Below, one piece after another: positions 21,995-30,354 of a stretch of 43,897 bases of DNA. The notes under the pieces are model-generated. The model was not told the DNA's origin, made no database searches, and saw only the letters and a list, made by a program, of their open reading frames with translations. The stretch covers positions 1 to 43,897 of the forward strand of contig NZ_JACSDI010000030.1 of NCBI RefSeq assembly GCF_022410515.1. Direction: 5' to 3'. The first letter of the stretch is position 1. Every line of letters begins with the position of its first letter. The translations under genes and the position numbers were made by a program. This DNA comes from Shewanella cutis. Its GTDB lineage: Bacteria; Pseudomonadota; Gammaproteobacteria; Enterobacterales; Shewanellaceae.

Positions 21995-22040
21995 AAAAAT
22001 TAACCTTTTGATGCAAGATGTTAACATTCTAAGGAGCAGG

Positions 22041-22054
22041 TTGATCTAGATCAA
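22041..22054. promoter_or_regulatory. Perfect FNR/EtrA box upstream of ccoN
   Basis: TTGATCTAGATCAA matches the FNR consensus TTGAT-N4-ATCAA exactly. A -10-like element with an extended TG (TGGTATCTT, TATCTT at 22076-22081) places transcription start near 22089, about 41.5 bp from the box centre, the geometry of a class II activated promoter. etrA is encoded downstream of the same gene cluster. Confidence 0.85.
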
Positions 22055-22111
22055 CTTTCCAACCCCCTTCTTTGGTATCTTTTTTGACATGGCTCAAGTA
22101 TCATTGCGAAA

Positions 22112-22137
22112 CCTCACATTTGCGCACAAATGTGAGG
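22112..22137 (+). repeat. 11-bp perfect hairpin in the ccoN leader
   Basis: CCTCACATTTG and CAAATGTGAGG flank a CGCA loop, inside the predicted 5' untranslated region of ccoN. No T tract follows, so it is probably a stability or translation element instead of a terminator. Confidence 0.6.
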
Positions 22138-22254
22138 GATAACGCATTGACATCGCTCAACAACCCTTATAGGGAATATGAGTTTTGTGTCATATATAAC
22201 AGGTAAAGCTTGTCTTTACTAAAAGTAAAAGTAATAAGCAGTGGAAGCATTATG

Positions 22255-23688
22255 ATGAACCATTCCCAGCCAACAGGCGCTGATTACAATTACACCATTG
22301 TCCGCCAATTTGCCCTCACGACTGTGTTGTGGGGTATTGTTGGTATGTCAGTCGGTGTTTTAATTGCGGCTCAGTTAATCTGGCCATATCTGAACTTTGA
22401 TACTCCTTGGTTTACGTATAGTCGCTTGCGACCATTACATACCAATGCGGTGATTTTCGCGTTCGGAACATCAGCCCTCTTTGCAACATCCTATTATGTC
22501 GTACAACGCACCTGTCAAACCCGACTTTTTGCACCTAAATTAGCTGCATTTACGTTTTGGGGATGGCAAGCCATCATTCTGTCAGCAGCCATTACTCTGC
22601 CAATGGGTTACACCAGTGGTAAAGAGTATGCTGAATTAGAATGGCCTATCGATATTGCTATCACTATTGTATGGGTATCCTATGCCATAGTGTTTTTCGG
22701 CACTATTATCAAACGAACCACCTCGCATATTTATGTCGCGAACTGGTTCTTTGGTGCATTTATCATTACGGTTGCCGTGCTTCACATCGTGAACTCAATG
22801 GCCGTTCCTGTCAGTTTGTTTAAGTCATACTCTATGTACAGTGGTGCGGTCGATGCCATGGTGCAATGGTGGTATGGTCACAATGCGGTAGGTTTCCTAT
22901 TAACCGCTGGCTTCTTAGGTATGATGTACTACTTCGTTCCTAAGCAAGCGGGTCGTCCTGTTTACTCATATCGTTTGTCGATTGTGCACTTCTGGGCACT
23001 GATCGCACTGTACATTTGGGCAGGTCCACACCATCTTCACTATACTGCCCTGCCAGACTGGACTCAGTCGTTAGGTATGGTGATGTCACTGATCCTATTC
23101 GCACCATCTTGGGGGGGTATGATCAACGGTATCATGACCTTATCTGGCGCATGGCATAAACTGCGTACTGACCCAGTACTACGTTTCTTAGTGGTATCTC
23201 TGTCTTTCTACGGTATGTCGACCTTCGAAGGTCCGATGATGGCTATCAAGACAGTTAACGCCTTATCTCACTACACAGATTGGACTGTCGGTCACGTCCA
23301 CTCCGGCGCGCTAGGCTGGGTTGCAATGGTGTCTATCGGTTCTCTGTATCACTTGATCCCAGTACTGTTTGGTCATGGCCGTATGTACAGCATCAAGTTA
23401 GTCAACGTCCATTTCTGGTTAGCGACTATCGGTACTGTACTTTACATCGTTTCTATGTGGATTTCGGGTGTTATGCAAGGTCTGATGTGGCGTGCTGTTA
23501 ACGCTGACGGTACTTTGACTTATAGCTTTGTTGAAAGTCTGGAAGCTTCTTATCCTTTCTACTTTGTACGTTTCCTCGGTGGTTGTTTCTTCTTAACCGG
23601 TATGCTGATCATGGCATACAACGTGATCCGTACTGTGAAAGCCTCTAAAGATTCATTGCCAGAACTGGCTGAAGCTAAAGCGGCTTAA
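22255..23688 (+). CDS. ccoN: cbb3-type cytochrome c oxidase subunit I
   Basis: This 477-residue catalytic subunit of the high-affinity terminal oxidase has about twelve membrane helices. Heme- and copper-binding histidines are visible in LRPLHTNAV, WWYGHNAVGF, AGPHHLHYT and DWTVGHVHSGALGW, the last being characteristic of CcoN. It reduces oxygen to water at a heme b3-CuB centre in the inner membrane. ATG 22255 follows GTGGAAG at 22239-22245 with good spacing; an adjacent ATG at 22252 is equally possible. It leads the ccoNOQP operon behind a perfect FNR box, consistent with induction at low oxygen. Confidence 0.97.
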   Translation: MNHSQPTGADYNYTIVRQFALTTVLWGIVGMSVGVLIAAQLIWPYLNFDTPWFTYSRLRPLHTNAVIFAFGTSALFATSYYVVQRTCQTRLFAPKLAAFTFWGWQAIILSAAITLPMGYTSGKEYAELEWPIDIAITIVWVSYAIVFFGTIIKRTTSHIYVANWFFGAFIITVAVLHIVNSMAVPVSLFKSYSMYSGAVDAMVQWWYGHNAVGFLLTAGFLGMMYYFVPKQAGRPVYSYRLSIVHFWALIALYIWAGPHHLHYTALPDWTQSLGMVMSLILFAPSWGGMINGIMTLSGAWHKLRTDPVLRFLVVSLSFYGMSTFEGPMMAIKTVNALSHYTDWTVGHVHSGALGWVAMVSIGSLYHLIPVLFGHGRMYSIKLVNVHFWLATIGTVLYIVSMWISGVMQGLMWRAVNADGTLTYSFVESLEASYPFYFVRFLGGCFFLTGMLIMAYNVIRTVKASKDSLPELAEAKAA

Positions 23689-23700
23689 GGAGCAAACTCG

Positions 23701-24327
23701 ATGAAATTTAATCATGAGATAGTTGAAAAAAACATCGGTTTGTTAGCGATCTTCACGGTTATCGCTATCAGCTTCGGTAGCTTGGTTGAAATCACTCCGC
23801 TGATTTTCCAAAAAGATACCACTGAGCCAGTTGAAGGTTTGAAACCTTATACTGCCCTGCAGCTTGAAGGTCGTGATATCTATGTTCGTGAAGGTTGCTA
23901 CAACTGCCACAGCCAGATGATCCGCCCACTGCGCGCAGAGACTGAACGTTACGGCCACTATTCTGTTGCTGGAGAATCCGTTTGGGATCACCCATTCCAA
24001 TGGGGTTCTAAGCGTACAGGCCCTGATTTGGCCCGTGTTGGTGGTCGTTACAGCGATAAATGGCATGAAGTTCACTTAATCGATCCTCGTGCAGTAGTTC
24101 CTCAATCGAATATGCCAGCCTTCCCATGGCTTGCCGAAAACAAGTTAGACGGCAAGTTGACCGGCGATAAGATGACTATTCTGCGTAACATGCATAAAGG
24201 CGGTTACAAGGGTAATGATCTTTACACTGATGAAGAAATCGCGGGCGCTCAAAAAGCCGTTGAAGGTAAAACTGAGATGGAAGCTTTGATCGCGTATCTT
24301 CAGTCTTTGGGTCACGCACTCAAATAA
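23701..24327 (+). CDS. ccoO: cbb3-type cytochrome c oxidase subunit II (monoheme)
   Basis: This 208-residue membrane-anchored cytochrome c has an N-terminal membrane helix (about 12-32), then a periplasmic domain. The single heme-binding motif CYNCHSQ follows GRDIYVREG, and the distal methionine is probably in QSNMPAFPWL. It passes electrons from CcoP to the CcoN active site. The gene starts 12 bp after ccoN with a strong AAGGAGC ribosome binding site and is followed by ccoQ. Confidence 0.97.
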   Translation: MKFNHEIVEKNIGLLAIFTVIAISFGSLVEITPLIFQKDTTEPVEGLKPYTALQLEGRDIYVREGCYNCHSQMIRPLRAETERYGHYSVAGESVWDHPFQWGSKRTGPDLARVGGRYSDKWHEVHLIDPRAVVPQSNMPAFPWLAENKLDGKLTGDKMTILRNMHKGGYKGNDLYTDEEIAGAQKAVEGKTEMEALIAYLQSLGHALK

Positions 24328-24338
24328 GGAGGCAGTAT

Positions 24339-24515
24339 ATGGATTACGGCACATTACAAGGTATTTTAACCATTATTGTGATGCTGACCTTCGTCGGTAT
24401 ATTTGCTTGGGCATATAGCTCGCGTCGTCAAAAATCCTTTGATGAAGCAGCGAACCTTGTGTTTTCTGATGAGGAAATCAGCAAGGAATCGAAGGACTCA
24501 GGAGAGAATAAGTGA
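24339..24515 (+). CDS. ccoQ: cbb3-type oxidase assembly/stability subunit
   Basis: A 58-residue protein begins at ATG 24339 behind AAGGAGG and ends at TGA 24513-24515. One membrane helix (ILTIIVMLTFVGIFAWAYSS) is followed by a charged cytoplasmic tail beginning RRQKSFDEAANLVF, the usual CcoQ pattern. CcoQ stabilises the oxidase complex. The stop overlaps the ATG of ccoP (TGATG), so the two are translationally coupled. Confidence 0.93.
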   Translation: MDYGTLQGILTIIVMLTFVGIFAWAYSSRRQKSFDEAANLVFSDEEISKESKDSGENK

Positions 24516-25483
24516 TGAGTAGCTTCTGGAGTATTTGGATTAGCGTACTCTCGTTAATTGTGATCGCAGGATGTTTTCTGTTGCTGCGTGTGTGTTCAAA
24601 GAACACCACGGATGTCAAAGAAGGCGAATCTATGGGTCACAGTTTCGATGGTATTGAAGAACTCAATAACCCACTGCCAAAGTGGTGGAGTTATATGTTC
24701 TATATCACTATCGTGTTTGGCTTAGTTTACTTAGCCTTATTCCCAGGTTTAGGTAACTACAAGGGCCTATTGAACTGGACCAGCTCTAACCAAAGTATTG
24801 GTACTGGGCAAGGTATTAAAGCCGATTCTGCTGCTGCGGTTGAACTTGCAGCAAAAGAAGGTCAGTATGTTCAATATGATCAAGAAGTTAAACATGCTAA
24901 CGAAAAATATGGCCCAATCTTCGCGGCTTACTTGGCGACACCACTCGAAGAGTTAGTGAAAAACCAAGAAGCGTTGAAAGTGGGCGGTCGTTTGTTCCTA
25001 CAAAACTGCGCACAGTGCCATGGCTCTGACGCACGTGGTAGCAAAGGCTTCCCTAACCTCACCGACAGTGATTGGTTATATGGTGGCGATTTAACAACCA
25101 TCAAAACCACTATCATGGGTGGTCGCAATGGCATGATGCCACCAAAAGGTGGTCTGCCAATCGACGATAGCGAAATTGCTGGTTTAGCGGAGTATGTTGT
25201 TAAATTGTCTGGCCGTGAACACGATGAAAAACTCGCAGCTCAAGGTCAAGGTTCATTCATGAAAGGTTGTTTTGCATGTCACGGTATGGATGCAAAAGGC
25301 AACAAACTCATGGGCGCACCTAATTTAACTGACGATGTTTGGGTATATGGCGGTAGCCGCGGCGTGATCGAAGAAACCATCAAACATGGCCGTACTGGTG
25401 TGATGCCAGCATGGAAAGATGTTCTCGGTGAAGAGAAAGTTCACGTAATTGCAGCTTATGTTTATAGCTTGTCAAACAAGTAA
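24515..25483 (+). CDS. ccoP: cbb3-type cytochrome c oxidase subunit III (diheme)
   Basis: This protein of about 322 aa has two N-terminal membrane segments (about 5-25 and 58-78, the second in WWSYMFYITIVFGLVYLALFPG). Two periplasmic cytochrome c domains follow, with heme motifs CAQCHG and CFACHG and methionine ligands likely in NGMMPP and GVMPAW. It accepts electrons from soluble cytochromes. ATG 24515 overlapping the ccoQ stop is preferred; GTG 24512 would add one residue. A strong terminator follows, so fixH probably has its own promoter or relies on read-through. Confidence 0.96.
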   Translation: MSSFWSIWISVLSLIVIAGCFLLLRVCSKNTTDVKEGESMGHSFDGIEELNNPLPKWWSYMFYITIVFGLVYLALFPGLGNYKGLLNWTSSNQSIGTGQGIKADSAAAVELAAKEGQYVQYDQEVKHANEKYGPIFAAYLATPLEELVKNQEALKVGGRLFLQNCAQCHGSDARGSKGFPNLTDSDWLYGGDLTTIKTTIMGGRNGMMPPKGGLPIDDSEIAGLAEYVVKLSGREHDEKLAAQGQGSFMKGCFACHGMDAKGNKLMGAPNLTDDVWVYGGSRGVIEETIKHGRTGVMPAWKDVLGEEKVHVIAAYVYSLSNK

Positions 25484-25500
25484 TTAGTTATGTGTAACGT

Positions 25501-25530
25501 AAAGGCCTCGATAACCTCGAGGCCTTTTTT
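25501..25530 (+). terminator. Terminator of the ccoNOQP operon
   Basis: AAAGGCCTCGA / TCGAGGCCTTT with a TAACC loop is followed by an uninterrupted run of T. Confidence 0.92.
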
Positions 25531-25593
25531 TTAAAGTGCTAAAGCCACCTTTTAACGGTAAAATGGCGCAAATTTTTATAATGAGTAATCAAC

Positions 25594-26073
25594 ATGAACG
25601 AACAACAACCCTGGTATAAGCAGTTTTGGCCTTGGTTTTTAATTATTCTTCCTTTGTGTGCCGTCATCGCAAGTTTTGCCACGCTAAAAATTGCTCTCTC
25701 AAATTCTGACTCTCTGGTTGCCGAGGATTATTACAAAGATGGCAAAGCCATTAATATGGACTTGAGCAAAGTGAAATATGCCAAACAGCTCGGCATGCAA
25801 TGGCAACTCGAGCAGAATCATCATGAAATCTTATTTACTCAGCATGGCGGCCCTGATTATCAAGCAGCATTAAAAGTCGAATTCTATCATCCCACTCTTG
25901 CCGAAAAAGACCTTAAAACCACAATCACAGCTGATGCTAACCATGTATATCGCATTACTCTTCCCGATACATTATCCGGTCCTTGGGAAGTACGCCTTGA
26001 AGGTTTTGATGGTAAATGGCGTATTCATCAACGCGTTGAATTAAAAGATAACATCCAATTGTGGTTGAACTGA
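25594..26073 (+). CDS. FixH-family protein
   Basis: This 159-residue protein has one N-terminal membrane anchor (FWPWFLIILPLCAVIASFATL) and a periplasmic beta-sandwich domain typical of FixH: LVAEDYYKDGKAIN near the anchor and GPWEVRLEGFDGKWRIHQRV near the end. FixH/CcoH acts in maturation of cbb3 oxidase together with the copper ATPase encoded next. It is 22 bp ahead of ccoI in the same direction. Because other lineages use ccoH for this gene, no symbol is assigned. Confidence 0.88.
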   Translation: MNEQQPWYKQFWPWFLIILPLCAVIASFATLKIALSNSDSLVAEDYYKDGKAINMDLSKVKYAKQLGMQWQLEQNHHEILFTQHGGPDYQAALKVEFYHPTLAEKDLKTTITADANHVYRITLPDTLSGPWEVRLEGFDGKWRIHQRVELKDNIQLWLN

Positions 26074-26095
26074 TGGTGGTTGAATAAGTAGCGCT

Positions 26096-28495
26096 ATGAC
26101 ACATCCAAGTTGTTTTCACTGTAATGAGCCAGTGCTCACTGGAACTCAGTTTGTCACACAGATCAATGATCGCGATGAACTCATGTGTTGCCCAGGTTGC
26201 CAAGCGGTATCACAAGCCATTGTGGATGCGGGCCTATTAAGTTATTACAAGTTCCGTACTGAGCCAGGAAATAAACAGACGGCACTCGTACCAGAGGCGT
26301 TAAATCAATTTAGCGCCTATGACTTGCCCGAGGTGCAGCAAGATTTTGTTCACTCAGAGGAGAATAGCGACTCAGTGTCGCTGTCCATTGATGGCATTAC
26401 CTGTGCAGCCTGTGCTTGGTTAATCGAGCATAAAGTGAAACAACTTACTGGCGTGCGCCAAGTGATGGTTAACTCCACCACCCAAAGGGCGATGATTAGC
26501 TGGGACAAACAGCAAGTCAAACTCAGTGATATTCTTGGGCAAATTAGCCGTATTGGTTATCAAGCTGCGCCCTACCAAGTGGATGAGCAAGAACTGACCA
26601 CCAAGCAAAATAGCCGCAAGTTTTTATTGCGCTTAGGGTTGGCGGGTTTTGCCACCATGCAAGTCATGATGTTTGCCCTTGCCCTTTACACTGGGTATTT
26701 TACTGATTTAGATGTGCAATATCGGGATTACTTCCGCTGGGTCAGCATGATTTTTGCCACGCCAGTGGTACTTTACTCGGCGCAGCCCTTCTATTTTAGC
26801 GCCATTCGCACCCTGCTCAGTGGCAAACTGAATATGGATGTTTCCGTCTCCATCGCCATTGGCGGCGCTTTTACGGCGAGCTGTTTTGCCACTGTCAATG
26901 GCACGGGCGAAGTGTATTTTGAATCTGTTTCTATGTTCACTTTCTTCCTGCTGCTTGGTCGCTATTTTGAGCAGAAGGCACGACAAAAGGCCTCGGTAAG
27001 CTCTAGTAACTTACATAAATTAGTGCCGCTGACAGCGCATCTTGTCACCGAGCAAGGGCAAGATGAAATCCCCGCCAAAAAACTGCGTCTTGGTGACGTT
27101 ATCCTCGTAAAACCCGGCGAAATGGTCGCCGCTGATGGCTGCGTCGTTGAAGGCCATACCAGTATCAACGAAGCCATGCTTACTGGTGAGCAAATGCCTA
27201 TTGATAAACCCGTTGATAGCCAAGTATTTGCAGGCACCATTAACCTTGATCAACCGATTAAGGTGCAGGTGACCGCCCTTGGGCAAGATCAGTTAGTTGC
27301 CGAGATCATTCGCCTGCAGGAATTAGCATCTAACACTAAACCGGCGGTGGCCATGTTAGCCGACAAACTATCGCGCTATTTTTCGGGCACCATCCTAACA
27401 ATCGCGACAATCACCTATTTTGTGTGGTTGCAAATATCCCCTGAAGATGCTTTTTGGGTCACCTTATCAGTATTAGTGGCCACCTGTCCCTGTGCCCTTG
27501 CGCTGGCAACACCGACAGCTGTGACCTGCGCGACTGCAATTTTTACTCGCCTTGGGATCATTACCCGTAAAGCAGGTGTCTTTGAAAAACTTCCACAAAT
27601 CAAACATGTCGTATTTGATAAAACAGGTACCCTCACCTGCGGTACCTTATCTGTCTCAGAAGTAAAGTGTCATAGTCACCTTGCAACAGAAGAGGTTTTG
27701 GCCATTGCCGCAGCCTTGGAAACGGGTTCACTCCATCCTATTGCAGCTGCGTTTTCTGCCTATTTGTCACCAGATGTAGTCGCCAATCAGGTTCACCATG
27801 AAGTCGGTTTTGGGGTAAAAGGCCTCATCAATGGCACTGAATACCGAATTGGCAATGCTCAGTTTACTGGCGCGCGAGTCAATCCTGAGCTTATAAATCA
27901 ACAAATTTGGTTGGCATGGGGTAATGATGACTCGCTTGAGGTTCTTGCCACTATTGAGATCAAAGACAATATTCGTGTTGATAGCAAAGAAACTATCGAC
28001 ATCTTAAAACAGCAAGGTTGTCGAGTCAGTATCGCCAGCGGTGATAGCTCAGGGCATGTGCATCAGTTAGCTAAAGCGCTTGGAATTATCGATGTACATA
28101 GTGGACTAACACCTGCGGATAAGCTCGCACTGGTGAAAAAGTTGCAGCAATCCAATCCGGTGGTAATGTTCGGGGATGGTATAAACGATGCACCCGTCCT
28201 CGCAGGCGCCGATTTATCCGTGGCCATGGGCAGCGGCAGTGCAATTGCCAAGAATAGTGCCGATTTAATTTTGCTGGGCGATCACTTATCCCGCTTCACC
28301 CAAGCCGTGAGGGTTGCTAAACTGACCACACAGATTATTCGTCAAAATCTGGCTTGGGCATTAGGGTATAACGCACTCATTTTACCTTTGGCAGTGACAG
28401 GTCATGTTGCACCTTATATTGCCGCAATTGGAATGTCAGCTAGCTCACTTATCGTTGTGGGTAACAGTTTGAGATTATTACGAATTAAAATATAA
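26096..28495 (+). CDS. ccoI: Copper-translocating P-type ATPase for cbb3 oxidase assembly
   Basis: This 799-residue P1B-type ATPase starts with a cysteine-rich module (CFHCNEPV, then CCPGC), followed by an HMA domain with GITCAACAWLIE (about residue 100). Eight membrane helices carry the CPC metal motif (ATCPCALALATP), the phosphorylation site DKTGTLTCG, and the hinge GDGINDAPVLAGADLSVAMG. CcoI/FixI exports copper needed for the CuB site of CcoN. The N-terminal metal-binding module distinguishes this type from CopA. It lies between fixH and ccoS as usual. ATG 26096 has only a weak ribosome binding site. Confidence 0.94.
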   Translation: MTHPSCFHCNEPVLTGTQFVTQINDRDELMCCPGCQAVSQAIVDAGLLSYYKFRTEPGNKQTALVPEALNQFSAYDLPEVQQDFVHSEENSDSVSLSIDGITCAACAWLIEHKVKQLTGVRQVMVNSTTQRAMISWDKQQVKLSDILGQISRIGYQAAPYQVDEQELTTKQNSRKFLLRLGLAGFATMQVMMFALALYTGYFTDLDVQYRDYFRWVSMIFATPVVLYSAQPFYFSAIRTLLSGKLNMDVSVSIAIGGAFTASCFATVNGTGEVYFESVSMFTFFLLLGRYFEQKARQKASVSSSNLHKLVPLTAHLVTEQGQDEIPAKKLRLGDVILVKPGEMVAADGCVVEGHTSINEAMLTGEQMPIDKPVDSQVFAGTINLDQPIKVQVTALGQDQLVAEIIRLQELASNTKPAVAMLADKLSRYFSGTILTIATITYFVWLQISPEDAFWVTLSVLVATCPCALALATPTAVTCATAIFTRLGIITRKAGVFEKLPQIKHVVFDKTGTLTCGTLSVSEVKCHSHLATEEVLAIAAALETGSLHPIAAAFSAYLSPDVVANQVHHEVGFGVKGLINGTEYRIGNAQFTGARVNPELINQQIWLAWGNDDSLEVLATIEIKDNIRVDSKETIDILKQQGCRVSIASGDSSGHVHQLAKALGIIDVHSGLTPADKLALVKKLQQSNPVVMFGDGINDAPVLAGADLSVAMGSGSAIAKNSADLILLGDHLSRFTQAVRVAKLTTQIIRQNLAWALGYNALILPLAVTGHVAPYIAAIGMSASSLIVVGNSLRLLRIKI

Positions 28496-28515
28496 CAATA
28501 AAATAGGCTTAGCTA

Positions 28516-28719
28516 ATGAGCATCATTTATGTACTTATCCCTATCGCGATGATCTTTGTGTTGATCGCTGTAGCCGTGTTCTTTTGGGCGGTAAAATCGG
28601 AACAATTCGATGATTTAGACCGCCAAAGTGTCTCCATCCTCTTCGATGAAGATGCTGGCAAGCCAAATCCTGCAAACATTAAGCTACAGGAACCTCAAGA
28701 CAAAGGCATGCCGCAGTGA
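28516..28719 (+). CDS. ccoS: cbb3-type cytochrome oxidase assembly protein CcoS
   Basis: This 67-residue protein has one N-terminal membrane helix (IIYVLIPIAMIFVLIAVAVFFWAV) and the CcoS signature KSEQFDDLDRQSVSILFDED. It is required for insertion of cofactors into the oxidase. It starts 20 bp after ccoI, and its stop overlaps the GTG start of the next gene. Confidence 0.95.
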   Translation: MSIIYVLIPIAMIFVLIAVAVFFWAVKSEQFDDLDRQSVSILFDEDAGKPNPANIKLQEPQDKGMPQ

Positions 28720-29420
28720 TTGACACTGTAATTGAATACAATGTAACGGGGGCCTTTCTTGTTGGTTTAATGGGGGCGGCCCACTGCTTTGGTATGTGCG
28801 GTGGTCTTGTCGGAGCCTTTTCTTCTCAGCTCCCCAATCCCAAACAGGGAAATCACTTAGCCCATCAACTCACCTATTTATTCAGTTATAACCTTGGCCG
28901 TATCTTGAGTTATACCCTCGCTGGCGCTTTAGTCGGCGGCTCTTCAGCAATGCTTGGCCACTTATTTGAACTCGACAGCTATCTGTTAGTGTTGCGGATC
29001 TTCGCGGGCATCATGATGATCGCAACCGGTTTATACATTGCTAAAATTTGGGTCGGAATAGTGCAAATTGAACGTCTCGGCCAAGTGTTGTGGCGTTATT
29101 TAAAACCCATAGCACAGCGTCTTGTGCCGATCACCACGCCAATGCAAGCCATCACCGCTGGATTGATATGGGGATGGCTGCCCTGCGGACTGGTATATAG
29201 CACCTTAACTTGGTCTGTGGCGGCAGGTTCTGCCAGCCAAGGCGCCTTGATCATGCTCGCCTTTGGTTTAGGCACTCTCCCGGCGCTACTCAGTGCTGGC
29301 GTGGCAGCAAAGCGTTTAGCCAATTGGGTACAACAAAAAACCGTTAGATTATTGAGCGGCTTACTATTAATCGTCTTTGGTGGCCAAACTTTATATATCG
29401 CCCTGTCGCAGCTAAACTAG
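28716..29420 (+). CDS. TauE/SafE-type (UreH-like) membrane protein of the cco assembly cluster
   Basis: This 234-residue protein has about six hydrophobic segments. The first carries the conserved motif AAHCFGMCGGLVGAF, whose histidine and two cysteines could bind copper. A second half repeats the pattern (GLIWGWLPCGLVYSTL). Proteins of this type regularly follow ccoS in gammaproteobacteria and are thought to help oxidase maturation or copper handling; the precise role is not settled. The GTG start at 28716 overlaps the ccoS stop, so the genes are coupled. etrA follows 55 bp downstream. Confidence 0.85.
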   Translation: MIDTVIEYNVTGAFLVGLMGAAHCFGMCGGLVGAFSSQLPNPKQGNHLAHQLTYLFSYNLGRILSYTLAGALVGGSSAMLGHLFELDSYLLVLRIFAGIMMIATGLYIAKIWVGIVQIERLGQVLWRYLKPIAQRLVPITTPMQAITAGLIWGWLPCGLVYSTLTWSVAAGSASQGALIMLAFGLGTLPALLSAGVAAKRLANWVQQKTVRLLSGLLLIVFGGQTLYIALSQLN

Positions 29421-29475
29421 CCCAAGCGAATGAATTGGTTTAACATGGCAGCAGTGGATTAACTTGAGAACCGAC

Positions 29476-30228
29476 ATGACAATAGAGCAGAATAAAAACC
29501 GTCGTCCCGCTGCCAGTGGGTGCGCAATTCATTGTCACGATTGCAGTATGGGAACCCTTTGTATCCCGTTCACCCTCAATGCTAATGAACTCGATCAACT
29601 CGATGACATTATTGAGCGTAAGAAGCCCATCCAAAAAGGTGAACAGATTTTTAAATCAGGCGATCCTTTAAAGTCGCTCTTTGCGATCCGCTCAGGCACC
29701 ATTAAAAGTTACACTATTACCGAACAAGGTGATGAACAGATCACAGGCTTTCATTTAGCCGGTGATGTAATCGGTTTTGATGGTATTCATGCCCAATCAC
29801 ATCAAAGTTTTGCACAAGCCTTAGAAACCTCTATGGTATGTGAAATCCCCTTTAATATCCTCGACGAACTTTCAGGCACAATGCCTAAATTACGTCAGCA
29901 AATCATGCGCTTAATGAGCAATGAAATCATGAGCGATCAAGAAATGATTTTGCTCCTGAGTAAGAAAAATGCAGAAGAGCGTCTCGCAGCCTTTATCAGT
30001 AACCTTGCTAACCGCTTCGGTAATCGTGGTTTTTCAGCTAAAGAATTTCGCTTAACCATGACACGTGGTGATATTGGTAATTACTTAGGCCTTACCGTTG
30101 AAACTATTAGCCGCTTACTCGGTCGCTTCCAAAAGTCGGGGTTGATTGAAGTGAAAGGCAAATACATCATCATCGTTGACCATCATGAACTTAATCTCTT
30201 GGCAGGTAATGCTAGAATCGCCAGATAA
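29476..30228 (+). CDS. etrA: FNR-family anaerobic regulator EtrA
   Basis: This 250-residue Crp/Fnr regulator has the N-terminal cysteines of the oxygen-sensing 4Fe-4S cluster (C20, C23 and C29 in HCHDCSMGTLC, with a fourth near VCEIPF). It also has a cyclic-nucleotide-like beta roll, and a C-terminal helix-turn-helix whose recognition helix is VETISRLLGRF, carrying the E-SR residues that read TTGAT. In Shewanella this protein is called EtrA. ATG 29476 matches known FNR-type starts; TTG 29464 would add four residues. It is expected to act on the FNR boxes before ccoN and uspE. Confidence 0.95.
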   Translation: MTIEQNKNRRPAASGCAIHCHDCSMGTLCIPFTLNANELDQLDDIIERKKPIQKGEQIFKSGDPLKSLFAIRSGTIKSYTITEQGDEQITGFHLAGDVIGFDGIHAQSHQSFAQALETSMVCEIPFNILDELSGTMPKLRQQIMRLMSNEIMSDQEMILLLSKKNAEERLAAFISNLANRFGNRGFSAKEFRLTMTRGDIGNYLGLTVETISRLLGRFQKSGLIEVKGKYIIIVDHHELNLLAGNARIAR

Positions 30229-30282
30229 GTCACACCTTTGAGTGTTTATGCTTTACGCTAGTCATCAGTTTTGAAAAGAGTT

Positions 30283-30296
30283 TTGATCTAGAACAA
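30283..30296. promoter_or_regulatory. FNR/EtrA box upstream of uspE
   Basis: TTGATCTAGAACAA has one perfect half-site, and the other half has a single change (AACAA for ATCAA). A -10-like CATGAT near 30318-30323 is at the distance expected for a class II FNR promoter. Confidence 0.65.
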
Positions 30297-30313
30297 TACA
30301 GCTAATTGCCAAA

Positions 30314-30334
30314 GGCTCATGATAAACATGAGCC
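30314..30334 (+). repeat. Hairpin at the uspE promoter/leader
   Basis: GGCTCATG and CATGAGCC flank ATAAA, a perfect 8-bp stem overlapping the predicted -10 region and start of the uspE transcript. No T tract follows; function unknown. Confidence 0.5.
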
Positions 30335-30354
30335 TATGACTAAAGGAACATGTT

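Noticed and set aside
22112..22137. CRP binding site before ccoN
   Set aside because: The half-sites are TCACA..TGTGA, the reverse of the CRP order, and form a hairpin within the leader.
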